DNA from: Pseudomonadota bacterium
Lineage (GTDB): Bacteria; Pseudomonadota; Alphaproteobacteria; Rhizobiales; Xanthobacteraceae
Assembly: GCA_023405565.1 (NCBI GenBank)
Contig: JAEXXW010000172.1
Location: forward strand, 1 to 7,009
Direction: 5' to 3'
Length of the DNA stretch: 7,009 nt
The notes under the pieces are model-generated. The model made no database searches, was not told where the DNA came from, and worked only from the letters and a program-made list of their open reading frames with translations. This document shows, piece after piece, positions 1 to 5,445 of this stretch (position 1 is the stretch's first letter; each line of letters begins with the position of its first letter). A program made the translations under genes and the position numbers.

Positions 1-104
1 GCGCCGTCCTTCCGCCGCGCGAAACGCCTGAGCAAACGCGGCTTCTTCAAGCGCGGAAATCCGAATTCTTTTCGTCTGAATGTCTCGAACAACGTCTTGG
101 ACAT
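1..104 (-). CDS. Probable TadE/TadG-like pseudopilin, N-terminal fragment (runs off the left edge)
   Basis: An open frame on the minus strand starts at an ATG at 104-102 and continues past the window edge, giving 34 complete codons. The peptide begins MSKTLFETFRRKEFGFPR and ends LLRRFARRKDG, with the next codon starting GC. A short, strongly basic N-terminus ending in an R-R-x-x-D-G run is typical of TadE/TadG-like minor pseudopilins of Tad pili, where the A-x-E-F hydrophobic segment follows directly. That diagnostic segment lies outside the window, so the family call is an inference helped by the pilus context. TadE and TadG cannot be told apart here. A GGTGGAG sequence sits only 3 bases before this ATG. 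An in-frame ATG at 155-153 would add 17 residues (MPVAPANIW...) that look less natural. The gene lies 140 bases downstream of the minus-strand gene at 245-736 and may share its transcript. Confidence 0.55.
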   Translation of the reverse strand, partial: MSKTLFETFRRKEFGFPRLKKPRLLRRFARRKDG

Positions 105-124
105 TGGCTCCACCCAGGGCCGCA

Positions 125-143
125 CCGGCCATATATTGGCCGG
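125..143. repeat. Inverted repeat (7-base arms, 5-base spacer) before the TadE/G-like start
   Basis: CCGGCCA at 125-131 is perfectly repeated in reverse complement as TGGCCGG at 137-143, around an AT-only spacer. If the downstream gene starts at 104, this would fold as a GC-rich hairpin in the mRNA leader about 20 bases before the start codon. If it starts at 155, the repeat is coding. There is no T-run after it on either strand, so it is not a terminator. A role is not known. Confidence 0.5.
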
Positions 144-168
144 CGCCACAGGCATTACCAAGTCCGTC

Positions 169-198
169 TTGTCGAACCGTTGCAACGATTTACGACAA
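169..198. repeat. Nested inverted repeats between the two minus-strand genes, possible operator
   Basis: An outer pair, TTGTCG (169-174) and CGACAA (193-198), surrounds a perfect 10-base palindrome, CGTTGCAACG (178-187). The two symmetries are centred within one base of each other. They lie in the noncoding gap before the TadE/G-like gene. Such nested symmetry suits a dimeric regulator site or an RNA hairpin, but neither can be shown from sequence alone. The inner core TTGCAA also lies at the centre of the palindrome upstream of cpaB (2280-2291). Confidence 0.35.
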
Positions 199-244
199 AC
201 TGCGGGTCGCAGTTCAGGAAGTGTAAACCAAGCTTCAGCTTGCC

Positions 245-736
245 CTATCGTCCGCCCATCGCCGTCGCCTGGCTGTTCCGCGCAGTCGTCTGGGCGAGGG
301 TCTGTGTGAAGAACTGCTGGGCATCGCCCGGCGTGATGCGTGGCGCACAGACCGGCGTGCAGCTATAGGTTTCGCGATTGATCCCTTTGTAGACGACGAC
401 CGTATTGAGGTCTGGCCCCTCGACCTGGACCTTCTTCTCGAACAGCGCATTTCCCTTGCGATCCAGCGCGATCAGATTGGTCGTCCCGTAGCCCTTGCCC
501 GTCATCACCATAAGGCCGCCTGGCTGCACGGCGGCATCCGCAATCAGCGGATTGCCGATGACGATTGTCGCCGCTCGCTCGGGCAGCTTCACGAGCTTGG
601 CCTGTTCCAGCACAAGATTTAGTGAGCCTTCGGTCACATCATCGGCGATGGCGGGCGACATCCAGAGAACTGAAGCCATGACCATCATCTGCGCAACGCG
701 GCGCATAGAGCGCCCCACGCCGAACCTCATGCACAT
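245..736 (-). CDS. Secreted pilus assembly protein with a stand-alone secretin/CpaC-type N-terminal domain
   Basis: The gene encodes 163 residues. Residues 1-31 form a signal peptide: basic N-terminus, a hydrophobic stretch around MMVMASVLWM, and an A-I-A|DD cleavage site. Residues about 36-108 resemble the pilus-assembly N-terminal domain found at the front of CpaC/RcpA secretins (T2SS-T3SS_pil_N family). The shared pattern is L-x-x-x-x-A-x-x-x-x-L-P, then a V-x-x-P-x-I-A-D-A block and a G-x-T-N-L-x-x-L-D-x-x-G segment. No BON or secretin domain follows. The C-terminal part holds a C-T-P-V-C motif (Cys126, Cys130) and a polar tail. The start at 736 is supported by GGAG on the minus strand (747-744) seven bases upstream. 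ATGs at codons 3 and 11 are alternatives. It probably acts in the periplasm beside the secretin. The exact function is not known to me. It is transcribed divergently from the pilins. Confidence 0.85.
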   Translation of the reverse strand: MCMRFGVGRSMRRVAQMMVMASVLWMSPAIADDVTEGSLNLVLEQAKLVKLPERAATIVIGNPLIADAAVQPGGLMVMTGKGYGTTNLIALDRKGNALFEKKVQVEGPDLNTVVVYKGINRETYSCTPVCAPRITPGDAQQFFTQTLAQTTARNSQATAMGGR

Positions 737-1039
737 GAAAGCACTCCAAACTCACACCACCGACCGGAACCAAAGATTCATTTACCTTCACTTCACTGCG
801 AAATGGTGAATCAATGGCCAAGACATCCCCAAACGTTTCTCGCTGTGCGGTGTGACCGCCGGCCGGCTGGGGATGGAAAATGTTCCCTTTCGCAAGTTGA
901 TTCAAACTTTCCTTAACCACCGCATCAAACCGAGAGGTTTTTTTTCGCAAATTTTTCCGGGTTAAGGCGCTCGCAATGGCCCCTTGATACGGTCCGTCGA
1001 CCTGATCATGGCCCCGTGAAGCACGGATAAAATCGAGAC
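737..1039. other. Divergent intergenic region between the minus-strand pilus gene and the first pilin
   Basis: I see no convincing gene in these 303 bases. They must hold the promoters of both flanking transcripts, but I cannot point to a good sigma-70 -35/-10 pair on either strand. Visible elements are GCGGT-gtg-ACCGC (847-859), running into a 10-base palindrome GCCGGCCGGC (858-867); a CtrA-like box (902-920); a run of eight T (938-945); a second AT-rich stretch at 949-956; and the octamer ATGGCCCC occurring twice, at 976-983 and 1008-1015, just upstream of the first pilin. Confidence 0.7.
902..920 (+). promoter_or_regulatory. CtrA-like box upstream of the first pilin
   Basis: TCAA, seven bases, TTAACCAC matches 7 of 8 fixed positions of the alphaproteobacterial CtrA consensus TTAA-N7-TTAA, and TTAACCA is the extended half-site seen in Caulobacter. 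It lies about 120 bases before the pilin start codon and 166 bases before the divergent gene's start. In Caulobacter the pilA gene is under CtrA control, which makes the site plausible. Such short AT-rich motifs also occur by chance. Confidence 0.3.
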
Positions 1040-1198
1040 ATGAAAAGCATCATTATCCGGTTCGCAAAGGACGAAACCGCGTCCACGGCCATCGAATATG
1101 GACTGATTGCAGCCGGCATATCCGTCGCGATAATCGCAGTGCTTCAAGGCATTGGCAGAAAGCTCGCAACCACATTCGAAGCTTCGCAGGGCTTCTGA
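1040..1198 (+). CDS. flp: Flp-type pilin (52 residues) with an atypical cleavage site
   Basis: This short gene encodes a Flp/PilA-type major pilin precursor for the Tad pilus. The sequence begins MKSIIIRFAKDETASTAIEY and continues with a hydrophobic helix (GLIAAGISVAIIAVLQGIG) and a short polar tail ending in GF. The Glu-Tyr pair essential to Flp pilins is present (E19, Y20), and Arg7 and Lys10 make the leader basic. The residue just before the expected cleavage point is Ala14 instead of the usual Gly, and the next is Ser15. Over the 37 residues from D11, 24 match the second pilin at 1431-1592. The Shine-Dalgarno sequence is poor: a GGA 12 bases upstream and a GAG two bases upstream. It is followed at once by a terminator, so it is probably transcribed alone. 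It may be a secondary or minor pilin. Confidence 0.88.
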   Translation: MKSIIIRFAKDETASTAIEYGLIAAGISVAIIAVLQGIGRKLATTFEASQGF

Positions 1199-1226
1199 CA
1201 TCGTCGGTGGATGCGATACTGCGAAC

Positions 1227-1260
1227 AAGGCTCCGGCATCGTCCGGAGCCTTTTCATTTT
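1227..1260 (+). terminator. Rho-independent terminator after the first pilin
   Basis: AAGGCTCCGG (1227-1236) pairs perfectly with CCGGAGCCTT (1243-1252) around a six-base loop, and a T-rich tail (TTTTCATTTT, 1251-1260) follows. It starts 28 bases after the pilin stop codon. Confidence 0.88.
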
Positions 1261-1365
1261 GAGCTGCCGGATTGCGCATCCCTAACGAGACATGAACCGC
1301 AGATGCAAAAGCCGGGGTATCGATCTTACAGTTTTTTCAAAGGCGCCTGTTAGCTTCGCGTCACT

Positions 1366-1404
1366 GCCGGTCCACACCGGCTGTCTGGTTCACAAACTGG
1401 TTCA
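1366..1404 (+). promoter_or_regulatory. Leader hairpin and 8-base direct repeat upstream of the second pilin
   Basis: GCCGGT (1366-1371) and ACCGGC (1376-1381) form a perfect six-base stem with a four-base loop. Right after it, CTGGTTCA occurs twice, at 1385-1392 and 1397-1404, twelve bases apart. The block ends 26 bases before the pilin start. A stabilising 5' leader hairpin would suit an abundant pilin mRNA, and the repeats could be a regulator site. Both roles are inferences. Further upstream there is an 8-base palindrome, AGGCGCCT (1341-1348), and no clear promoter. Confidence 0.35.
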
Positions 1405-1430
1405 ATGCTGTCTCAACGGAGAGATTAGAA

Positions 1431-1592
1431 ATGTCGACCTTCAAGAAGTTCTTCAATGACGAATCGGGCGCAACGGCTATCGAATACGGTCTGATTGCTG
1501 CCGGTATTGCTGTTGTGATCATCACGGCCGTCAACGGCCTCGGAGACAAGGTGAAGACCACCTTCGAAACCGTCACCACCACGATGAAGTAA
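1431..1592 (+). CDS. flp: Flp-type major pilin (53 residues)
   Basis: This is a canonical Flp pilin precursor. The leader MSTFKKFFNDESG is basic and ends in Gly13, and the expected cut falls before ATAIEYGLIAAG. Glu18 and Tyr19 are the conserved pair of this family. The hydrophobic helix runs to about residue 36 and a short Thr/Lys-rich tail ends in TTTMK. CpaA would remove the leader and the mature 40-residue subunit would polymerise into the pilus. The start is supported by GGAGAG seven bases upstream. A strong terminator 14 bases after the stop codon suggests a short, abundant monocistronic mRNA. Its better ribosome site and standard cleavage site make it the likelier main pilin of the two. 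Such genes are often missed because of their length. Confidence 0.95.
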   Translation: MSTFKKFFNDESGATAIEYGLIAAGIAVVIITAVNGLGDKVKTTFETVTTTMK

Positions 1593-1606
1593 TCATCGAC
1601 CGATTG

Positions 1607-1655
1607 AAGCCGCGCTCCGCTGCAATTTCATTCAGCGGGCGCGGCTTTGTCTTTT
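1607..1655 (+). terminator. Rho-independent terminator after the second pilin
   Basis: The left arm (1607-1622) and right arm (1633-1647) pair over 15 base pairs with one bulged T, around a ten-base loop. TTTGTCTTTT follows. This should strongly limit read-through from the pilin into cpaA, so that pilin and machinery are made in different amounts. Confidence 0.9.
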
Positions 1656-1736
1656 GTACGGCAATCTTCGACTTCGCTAACCGAACTGAAATAGCCGCCG
1701 CCTAGGTTTCCGACATTAGCAGGTGTGAGTTCTTCC

Positions 1737-2252
1737 ATGACCATGATGCTGACGGACGCCATTCGGCTGTGCTTGTTCCCGCTGCTCATGGCCTTTGCCG
1801 CCTGGAGCGACCTCTTCACGATGACGATTTCCAATCGCGTCTCGCTGATCCTGATCGCGGGGTTTGCGATCCTGGCCGCGCTGATCGGCATGAATAGCGT
1901 CCAGTTGCTGTCTCATGTCGGCGCTGGACTGACGGTCCTGGCCGTCACCTTCACGCTTTTCGCCTGCGGCTGGATCGGTGGCGGCGATGCGAAACTGGCG
2001 GCATCGACAGCGCTGTGGCTCGGCTTTGATCCGCTGATGAATTACCTGCTTTATGCGTCGCTGTTTGGCGGCGGGCTGACGCTGCTGCTCCTGCGTTTTC
2101 GCGCGATGCCGCTGCCGGCCGCAATGGCGGGACAGGAATGGGTCGCCCGCCTGCATAACGCCAAATCCGGCGTGCCCTATGGCATCGCCCTCGCCGCTGC
2201 AGCGCTTGCGGTTTATCCAAGCACGGTATGGATGCGTCCGCTGGGCCTGTGA
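1737..2252 (+). CDS. cpaA: Prepilin peptidase CpaA/TadV (A24 family)
   Basis: This is an inner-membrane aspartic protease of 171 residues that removes the leader from Flp prepilins. The two catalytic aspartates of the A24 family are visible: Asp25 in AAWSDLFTMTISN, after the first membrane helix, and Asp84 in the G-G-G-D-A-K motif. Four or more hydrophobic segments cover the rest, and the conserved K-S-G-V-P-Y-G-I-A motif lies near the C-terminus. The length fits the short CpaA type, which lacks the N-methyltransferase domain of classical PilD. I chose the ATG at 1737 because GTGAG lies seven bases upstream. A GTG at 1725 would add four residues, and ATGs at 1743 and 1746 are also possible. 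The gene is set apart from the pilin by a terminator and from cpaB by 130 bases. Confidence 0.93.
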   Translation: MTMMLTDAIRLCLFPLLMAFAAWSDLFTMTISNRVSLILIAGFAILAALIGMNSVQLLSHVGAGLTVLAVTFTLFACGWIGGGDAKLAASTALWLGFDPLMNYLLYASLFGGGLTLLLLRFRAMPLPAAMAGQEWVARLHNAKSGVPYGIALAAAALAVYPSTVWMRPLGL

Positions 2253-2279
2253 GCCTGGCGCTTCATACAAAATTAACTT

Positions 2280-2291
2280 GGTTTGCAAACC
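2280..2291. repeat. Perfect 12-base palindrome upstream of cpaB, possible operator
   Basis: GGTTTGCAAACC is a perfect palindrome in the noncoding gap between cpaA and cpaB. It is flanked by TTAAC (2273-2277) and TTAACC (2297-2302). No T-run follows and a 12-base uninterrupted palindrome makes a poor hairpin, so a DNA-level protein site is the more natural reading. The bound protein, if any, is unknown. Confidence 0.45.
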
Positions 2292-2296
2292 GCTCA

Positions 2297-2311
2297 TTAA
2301 CCACGAATTGA
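2297..2311 (+). promoter_or_regulatory. CtrA-like box upstream of cpaB
   Basis: TTAA, seven bases (CCACGAA), TTGA matches 7 of 8 fixed positions of TTAA-N7-TTAA. The same TTAACCAC octamer occurs at 913-920 before the first pilin. The box overlaps TTGACC (2308-2313), which resembles a -35 element, although no good -10 is visible at the right spacing. CtrA sites overlapping the -35 are common in Caulobacter. The site lies 72 bases before the cpaB start. Confidence 0.35.
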
Positions 2312-2382
2312 CCTTTGGATGGTGAAACTCGCCATCAAGGCCATTGCCCGGCCAGTTGTGTCATTTGCGGAAAGTGAAGCGT

Positions 2383-3171
2383 ATGAAAGCCGCACGCCTT
2401 GTGGTGTTGGGAATCGCGGTTGCGGCCGGTGGCCTCGCAGCCCTGCTTGCCGGCCGTTCCGAAAAGCCAGCGCCGGCGCCCGCGGTCGCGCAGATCGAGA
2501 CCGTCGACGTGCTGGTCGCAAAATCGGATATCGGCCGCGGAACGGCCGTGAAGGCCGACGAACTGCGCTGGCAGACATGGCCTGCGGCATCGGCCGGCCC
2601 CAATTTCATTCGCAAGTCGGCGCGCCCCGACGCGATCGAGCAATTAACCGGCTGGATTGCCCGCGGCTCGTTTGCCGCCGGCGAACCGATCCAGGAAGCA
2701 CGCCTGATCAAGGCCGGCGCATCGGGCTTTCTCGCGGCCATTCTGCCCAGCGGCATGCGCGCGGTGTCGACCGAAATTTCCGCCGAAACCAGCGCCGGCG
2801 GCTTCGTCATCCCCGGCGATAATGTGGACGTGCTCCTGACCCGCCGCGATCACGTTGCGGAAAAGAAGGATGCGGGTGAAACCTACACCAGCGAGACCAT
2901 TCTTTCGAATGTCCGGGTGCTGGCGATCGATCAGACGGTCGACGACCCGAACGGCCAGAAAACAATGATCGGCAAGACCGTCACGCTCGAGCTCAGCCCG
3001 ATCCAGGCCGAGGCGCTCGTGCTGGGCAAACAGCTTGGCACCCTGTCGCTCGCCCTGCGCAGCATTGTCGATACGGCACCGGGCTCCAGTGACGATGACG
3101 CGCGTTCAAATCGCGGCAATGGAATCAACATGGTTCGCTTTGGCGTGAGCACACAGGCAGCGCCAAGATGA
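2383..3171 (+). CDS. cpaB: Flp pilus assembly protein CpaB/RcpC
   Basis: This 262-residue periplasmic pilus assembly protein works with the CpaC secretin. A short basic start and a hydrophobic segment (residues about 5-23) act as signal or anchor, followed by a Pro/Ala-rich linker. An SAF domain spans about 40-108 (T-V-D-V-L-V-A-K-x-D-I-x-R-G-T-x-V). The RcpC/CpaB domain follows at about 115-230, including ALPSG-like I-L-P-S-G-M-R-A-V, the F-V-I-P-G-D-x-V-D-V-L-L-T motif and the E-L-S-P-x-Q-A-E-A-L segment. The tail is polar and ends FGVSTQAAPR. The start is supported by GGAAAG eight bases upstream. The frame stays open upstream to 2344, but that extension has no ribosome site and no family-like sequence. 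The stop overlaps an ATG (ATGA at 3168-3171), so cpaB and cpaC are closely coupled. Confidence 0.94.
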   Translation: MKAARLVVLGIAVAAGGLAALLAGRSEKPAPAPAVAQIETVDVLVAKSDIGRGTAVKADELRWQTWPAASAGPNFIRKSARPDAIEQLTGWIARGSFAAGEPIQEARLIKAGASGFLAAILPSGMRAVSTEISAETSAGGFVIPGDNVDVLLTRRDHVAEKKDAGETYTSETILSNVRVLAIDQTVDDPNGQKTMIGKTVTLELSPIQAEALVLGKQLGTLSLALRSIVDTAPGSSDDDARSNRGNGINMVRFGVSTQAAPR

Positions 3172-3194
3172 TGATTGCAGGAAGGAAATGCCTG

Positions 3195-4673
3195 ATGGCG
3201 AATGATATCTCGATCCGTCGGCCTCTGGTCGCGTTGCTCCTCGCGGCGCTGCCGATGATTGCGAGCGCGCCGGCAGCAGTTGCATCCGAACCGCAAGGGC
3301 CGGTCATCTCGGTCGTTGGCAGCGAAGCCAGTTCACGTCCGGTGTCGCTCGGTGTCGGCAAGGCCGTGGTCATCGATCTGCCGCGCGATACCAAGGACGT
3401 CCTTGTCTCCGACCCCGCGATCGCCAATGCCGTGGTCCGTTCGCCGCGGCGCGCCTATATGATCGGTGTCAAGGTCGGCCAGACCAGCATCTTCTTCTTC
3501 GATGCCGAAGGCCGCCAGATCGCCGGTTTCGATATTGCGGTGAAGCGCGACCTCAACGGCATCCGTGAAGCGATCCGTCAGGTGTTGCCGAACAGCGAGA
3601 TCCGCGTCGAGGCTCTGGGCAACGAAGGCGTAGTACTTTCCGGCGTTGCCAACAATCAGGCCGATGCGCAAACCGCCTACGAACTCGCTGCCCGTCTGCT
3701 CGGCCAGGGCACCGCGAGCATCTCCGCGGCGGGAGACAAGGTCGTGAACGCCATCACTGTCCGCGGGCGCGACCAGATCAATCTTCGTGTGACTGTCGCC
3801 GAAATGCAGCGCGATGTCATCAAACAGCTCGGCGTCGATCTGAACGGATCGTTCAACATCGGCTCGGCCGTGGTGAATTTCAACAACAACAATCCGTTCC
3901 CGGTCAACGGTGGCGCGCTGGTGTCCTCCCCCGGACCGTTTTCCAATGTTGCCGGCGGCAACAATGTGAGCGGCCAGTTCCGCTCGATCAACGCAACGCT
4001 GCGGGCAATGGAGCGCGCCGGCATTGTCCGCACACTGGCTGAGCCCAACCTGACGGCGATTTCCGGCGAGGCGGCAAACTTTCTGGCCGGTGGTGAGTTT
4101 CCGATCATCTCCGGCGTGAGTTGTAATCCTCCGGGATCGAATGCCTGTCAGAACACGGTCGTGTTCAAGAAATTCGGCGTCAGCCTCGCTTTCGTGCCCG
4201 TCGTTCTGTCGGAAGGGCGCATCAGTCTGAAAGTCACCACCGAAGTGTCCGAGCTTTCGACTGAAGGCGCGATTGTGACCGCTGGCTTCACCATCCCGGC
4301 GCTGCGCGTGCGTCGTGCCGACACGACCGTGGAAATTCCCTCGGGCGGCTCGCTGGCCATGGCCGGCATGATCGCAGAACAGACAAAGCAGCAGATCAAC
4401 GGCTTCCCGGCGCTGATGCAGTTGCCGATCCTCGGCACGCTCTTCAAGAGCCGTGACTACAACAACCGGCAAACCGAGCTGGTGATCCTCGTCACACCTT
4501 ATGTCGTGCGGCCCGTCGCGCAGAAAGATCTGTCGCGGCCGGACGATGGCTATGCCGACACGGCCGATCCGTCCGCTGTCTTTCTCGGCCGCCTGAACAA
4601 GCTCTATGGCATTGCCGGCAAGGTCGAACCGGGAAAGGCCTATCGCAATCAATATGGTTTCATTCTCGACTGA
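3195..4673 (+). CDS. cpaC: Outer-membrane secretin CpaC/RcpA
   Basis: This 492-residue type II/III-family secretin forms the outer-membrane pore for the Flp pilus. Residues 1-30 are a signal peptide with cleavage after AAVA. The pilus-assembly N-terminal domain spans about 45-116 and a BON domain about 117-190. The secretin domain runs about 195-440 and includes V-R-T-L-A-E-P-N-L-T-A-I-S-G-E, the L-A-G-G-E-F-P-I motif, the V-x-L-x-x-G-R-I-S-L-K-V block and I-L-V-T-P-Y-V-V-R-P at the end. A loop carries two cysteines (310 and 318), and residues 228-240 are rich in Asn. The start at 3195 is preferred because AGGAAGG ends nine bases upstream. ATGs at 3168 and 3171 overlap the cpaB stop and would add up to nine residues, but with only a weak ribosome site. 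The C-terminal tail (about 445-492) is typical of CpaC. Confidence 0.96.
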   Translation: MANDISIRRPLVALLLAALPMIASAPAAVASEPQGPVISVVGSEASSRPVSLGVGKAVVIDLPRDTKDVLVSDPAIANAVVRSPRRAYMIGVKVGQTSIFFFDAEGRQIAGFDIAVKRDLNGIREAIRQVLPNSEIRVEALGNEGVVLSGVANNQADAQTAYELAARLLGQGTASISAAGDKVVNAITVRGRDQINLRVTVAEMQRDVIKQLGVDLNGSFNIGSAVVNFNNNNPFPVNGGALVSSPGPFSNVAGGNNVSGQFRSINATLRAMERAGIVRTLAEPNLTAISGEAANFLAGGEFPIISGVSCNPPGSNACQNTVVFKKFGVSLAFVPVVLSEGRISLKVTTEVSELSTEGAIVTAGFTIPALRVRRADTTVEIPSGGSLAMAGMIAEQTKQQINGFPALMQLPILGTLFKSRDYNNRQTELVILVTPYVVRPVAQKDLSRPDDGYADTADPSAVFLGRLNKLYGIAGKVEPGKAYRNQYGFILD

Positions 4674-4695
4674 ACGGCGCATGAGGAGACGATCG

Positions 4696-5445
4696 ATGTC
4701 CGCAAAGAGTTTCGCGATCGGCCGCAGGCGCGGTGTCAGGACGGCCATCCGCATCATGAGCGTGGTGCTGACCGCATCGGCGCTGGTCGGCTGTAATACG
4801 TACCGCGCCCAGGAGCCGCTTGAAGTGCCCAACGATTATCGCAAGCGCCATCAGATCGGCCTGCGCGAAGGCACCCGCTCGGTGGAGCTGTTCATCGGTC
4901 AAAGCCGCGGATCGCTCAATGCCACGCAACGTGCCGATGTGTCGGCCTTCGCGCAGACATGGAAACGCGACTCCACCGGCGGGATCATCATCGAAGTACC
5001 GAACGGCTCGCCGAACCAGCACGCCGCTTCGCAAGCCGCTCGCGAAGCCCAATCCATTCTGGTTGCATCGGGCATGCCGCCGCAGACCGTCGCCGTACGT
5101 TCCTACATGCCGGAAGATCCTGCGCAATTGCCGACGCTGCGGCTCAGCTATTCGGCGATCAAGGCCGATGCCGGCCCCTGCGGTCTGTGGCCGACCGATC
5201 TCGGCCCCGCGCCGGAGCCGTTCTATGCCTCGAACAAGCCCTACTGGAATCTCGGCTGCGCCAATCAGCGCAACCTTGCCGCCATGGTCGATAATCCTGC
5301 CGATCTGGTTCAGCCGCGCGGTGAAACGCCAGCCTGGACATCACGCAGGACAAGAGTGGTTGAGAGATATCGCCAGGGTCAAAGCCCTGAGACGACCTAT
5401 CCAAATCCCAACCGAGGCACCCTGAGCCAAGTCGGTAACAATTGA
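4696..5445 (+). CDS. cpaD: Pilus assembly lipoprotein CpaD/TadD-like
   Basis: This 249-residue lipoprotein of the CpaD family is thought to help the CpaC secretin reach or stay in the outer membrane. A basic N-terminus (RRRGVRTAIR) and a hydrophobic stretch lead to the lipobox A-L-V-G-C, with Cys33 as the lipidated residue. The family's C-terminal signature is clear: C-G-L-W-P-T-D-L-G (162-170), Y-W-N-L-G-C-A-N-Q (183-191), then N-L-A-A-M-V-D-N-P-A-D-L and P-R. Cys162 and Cys188 could form a disulfide. The start at 4696 is chosen because GAGGAG lies seven bases upstream. An ATG at 4681 lies in front of that site and is less likely. The gap from cpaC is 22 bases. The stop codon shares its last base with the cpaE start. 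Confidence 0.94.
   Translation: MSAKSFAIGRRRGVRTAIRIMSVVLTASALVGCNTYRAQEPLEVPNDYRKRHQIGLREGTRSVELFIGQSRGSLNATQRADVSAFAQTWKRDSTGGIIIEVPNGSPNQHAASQAAREAQSILVASGMPPQTVAVRSYMPEDPAQLPTLRLSYSAIKADAGPCGLWPTDLGPAPEPFYASNKPYWNLGCANQRNLAAMVDNPADLVQPRGETPAWTSRRTRVVERYRQGQSPETTYPNPNRGTLSQVGNN

Noticed and set aside
229..242. CAAGCT-tc-AGCTTG as a terminator after the gene at 245-736
   Set aside because: The two-base loop is too tight, the opened stem is weak, and no T-run follows on the minus strand.
97..368. Short plus-strand frames at 97-309 and 180-368
   Set aside because: They overlap the two minus-strand pilus genes, have no ribosome site or protein-like composition, and are Ser/Arg-rich.
639..950. 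A 103-codon minus-strand frame covering the divergent intergenic region
   Set aside because: It overlaps the start of the gene at 245-736 in another frame, has no domain-like sequence, and would leave no promoter room for the supported gene.
938..956. T-runs upstream of the first pilin as a terminator
   Set aside because: There is no stable stem in front of them and no gene upstream on this strand to terminate.
962..976. TTAA at 962-965 as a third CtrA box
   Set aside because: Neither the upstream nor the downstream partner at seven-base spacing matches well.
1716..2297. A 193-codon minus-strand frame opposite cpaA
   Set aside because: It is low-complexity Arg/Gln/His-rich sequence, typical of an antisense shadow. 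The plus strand carries the peptidase with both catalytic Asp motifs.
2344..2382. Upstream in-frame extension of cpaB
   Set aside because: It has no ribosome site, and the added residues do not resemble a signal sequence. The ATG at 2383 has GGAAAG at good spacing and opens a normal signal/anchor segment.
3333..4832. A 499-codon open frame on the minus strand opposite cpaC and the start of cpaD
   Set aside because: The plus strand here carries unmistakable secretin motifs. The antisense frame follows from high-GC codon use, has no recognisable domain and runs across two real genes.
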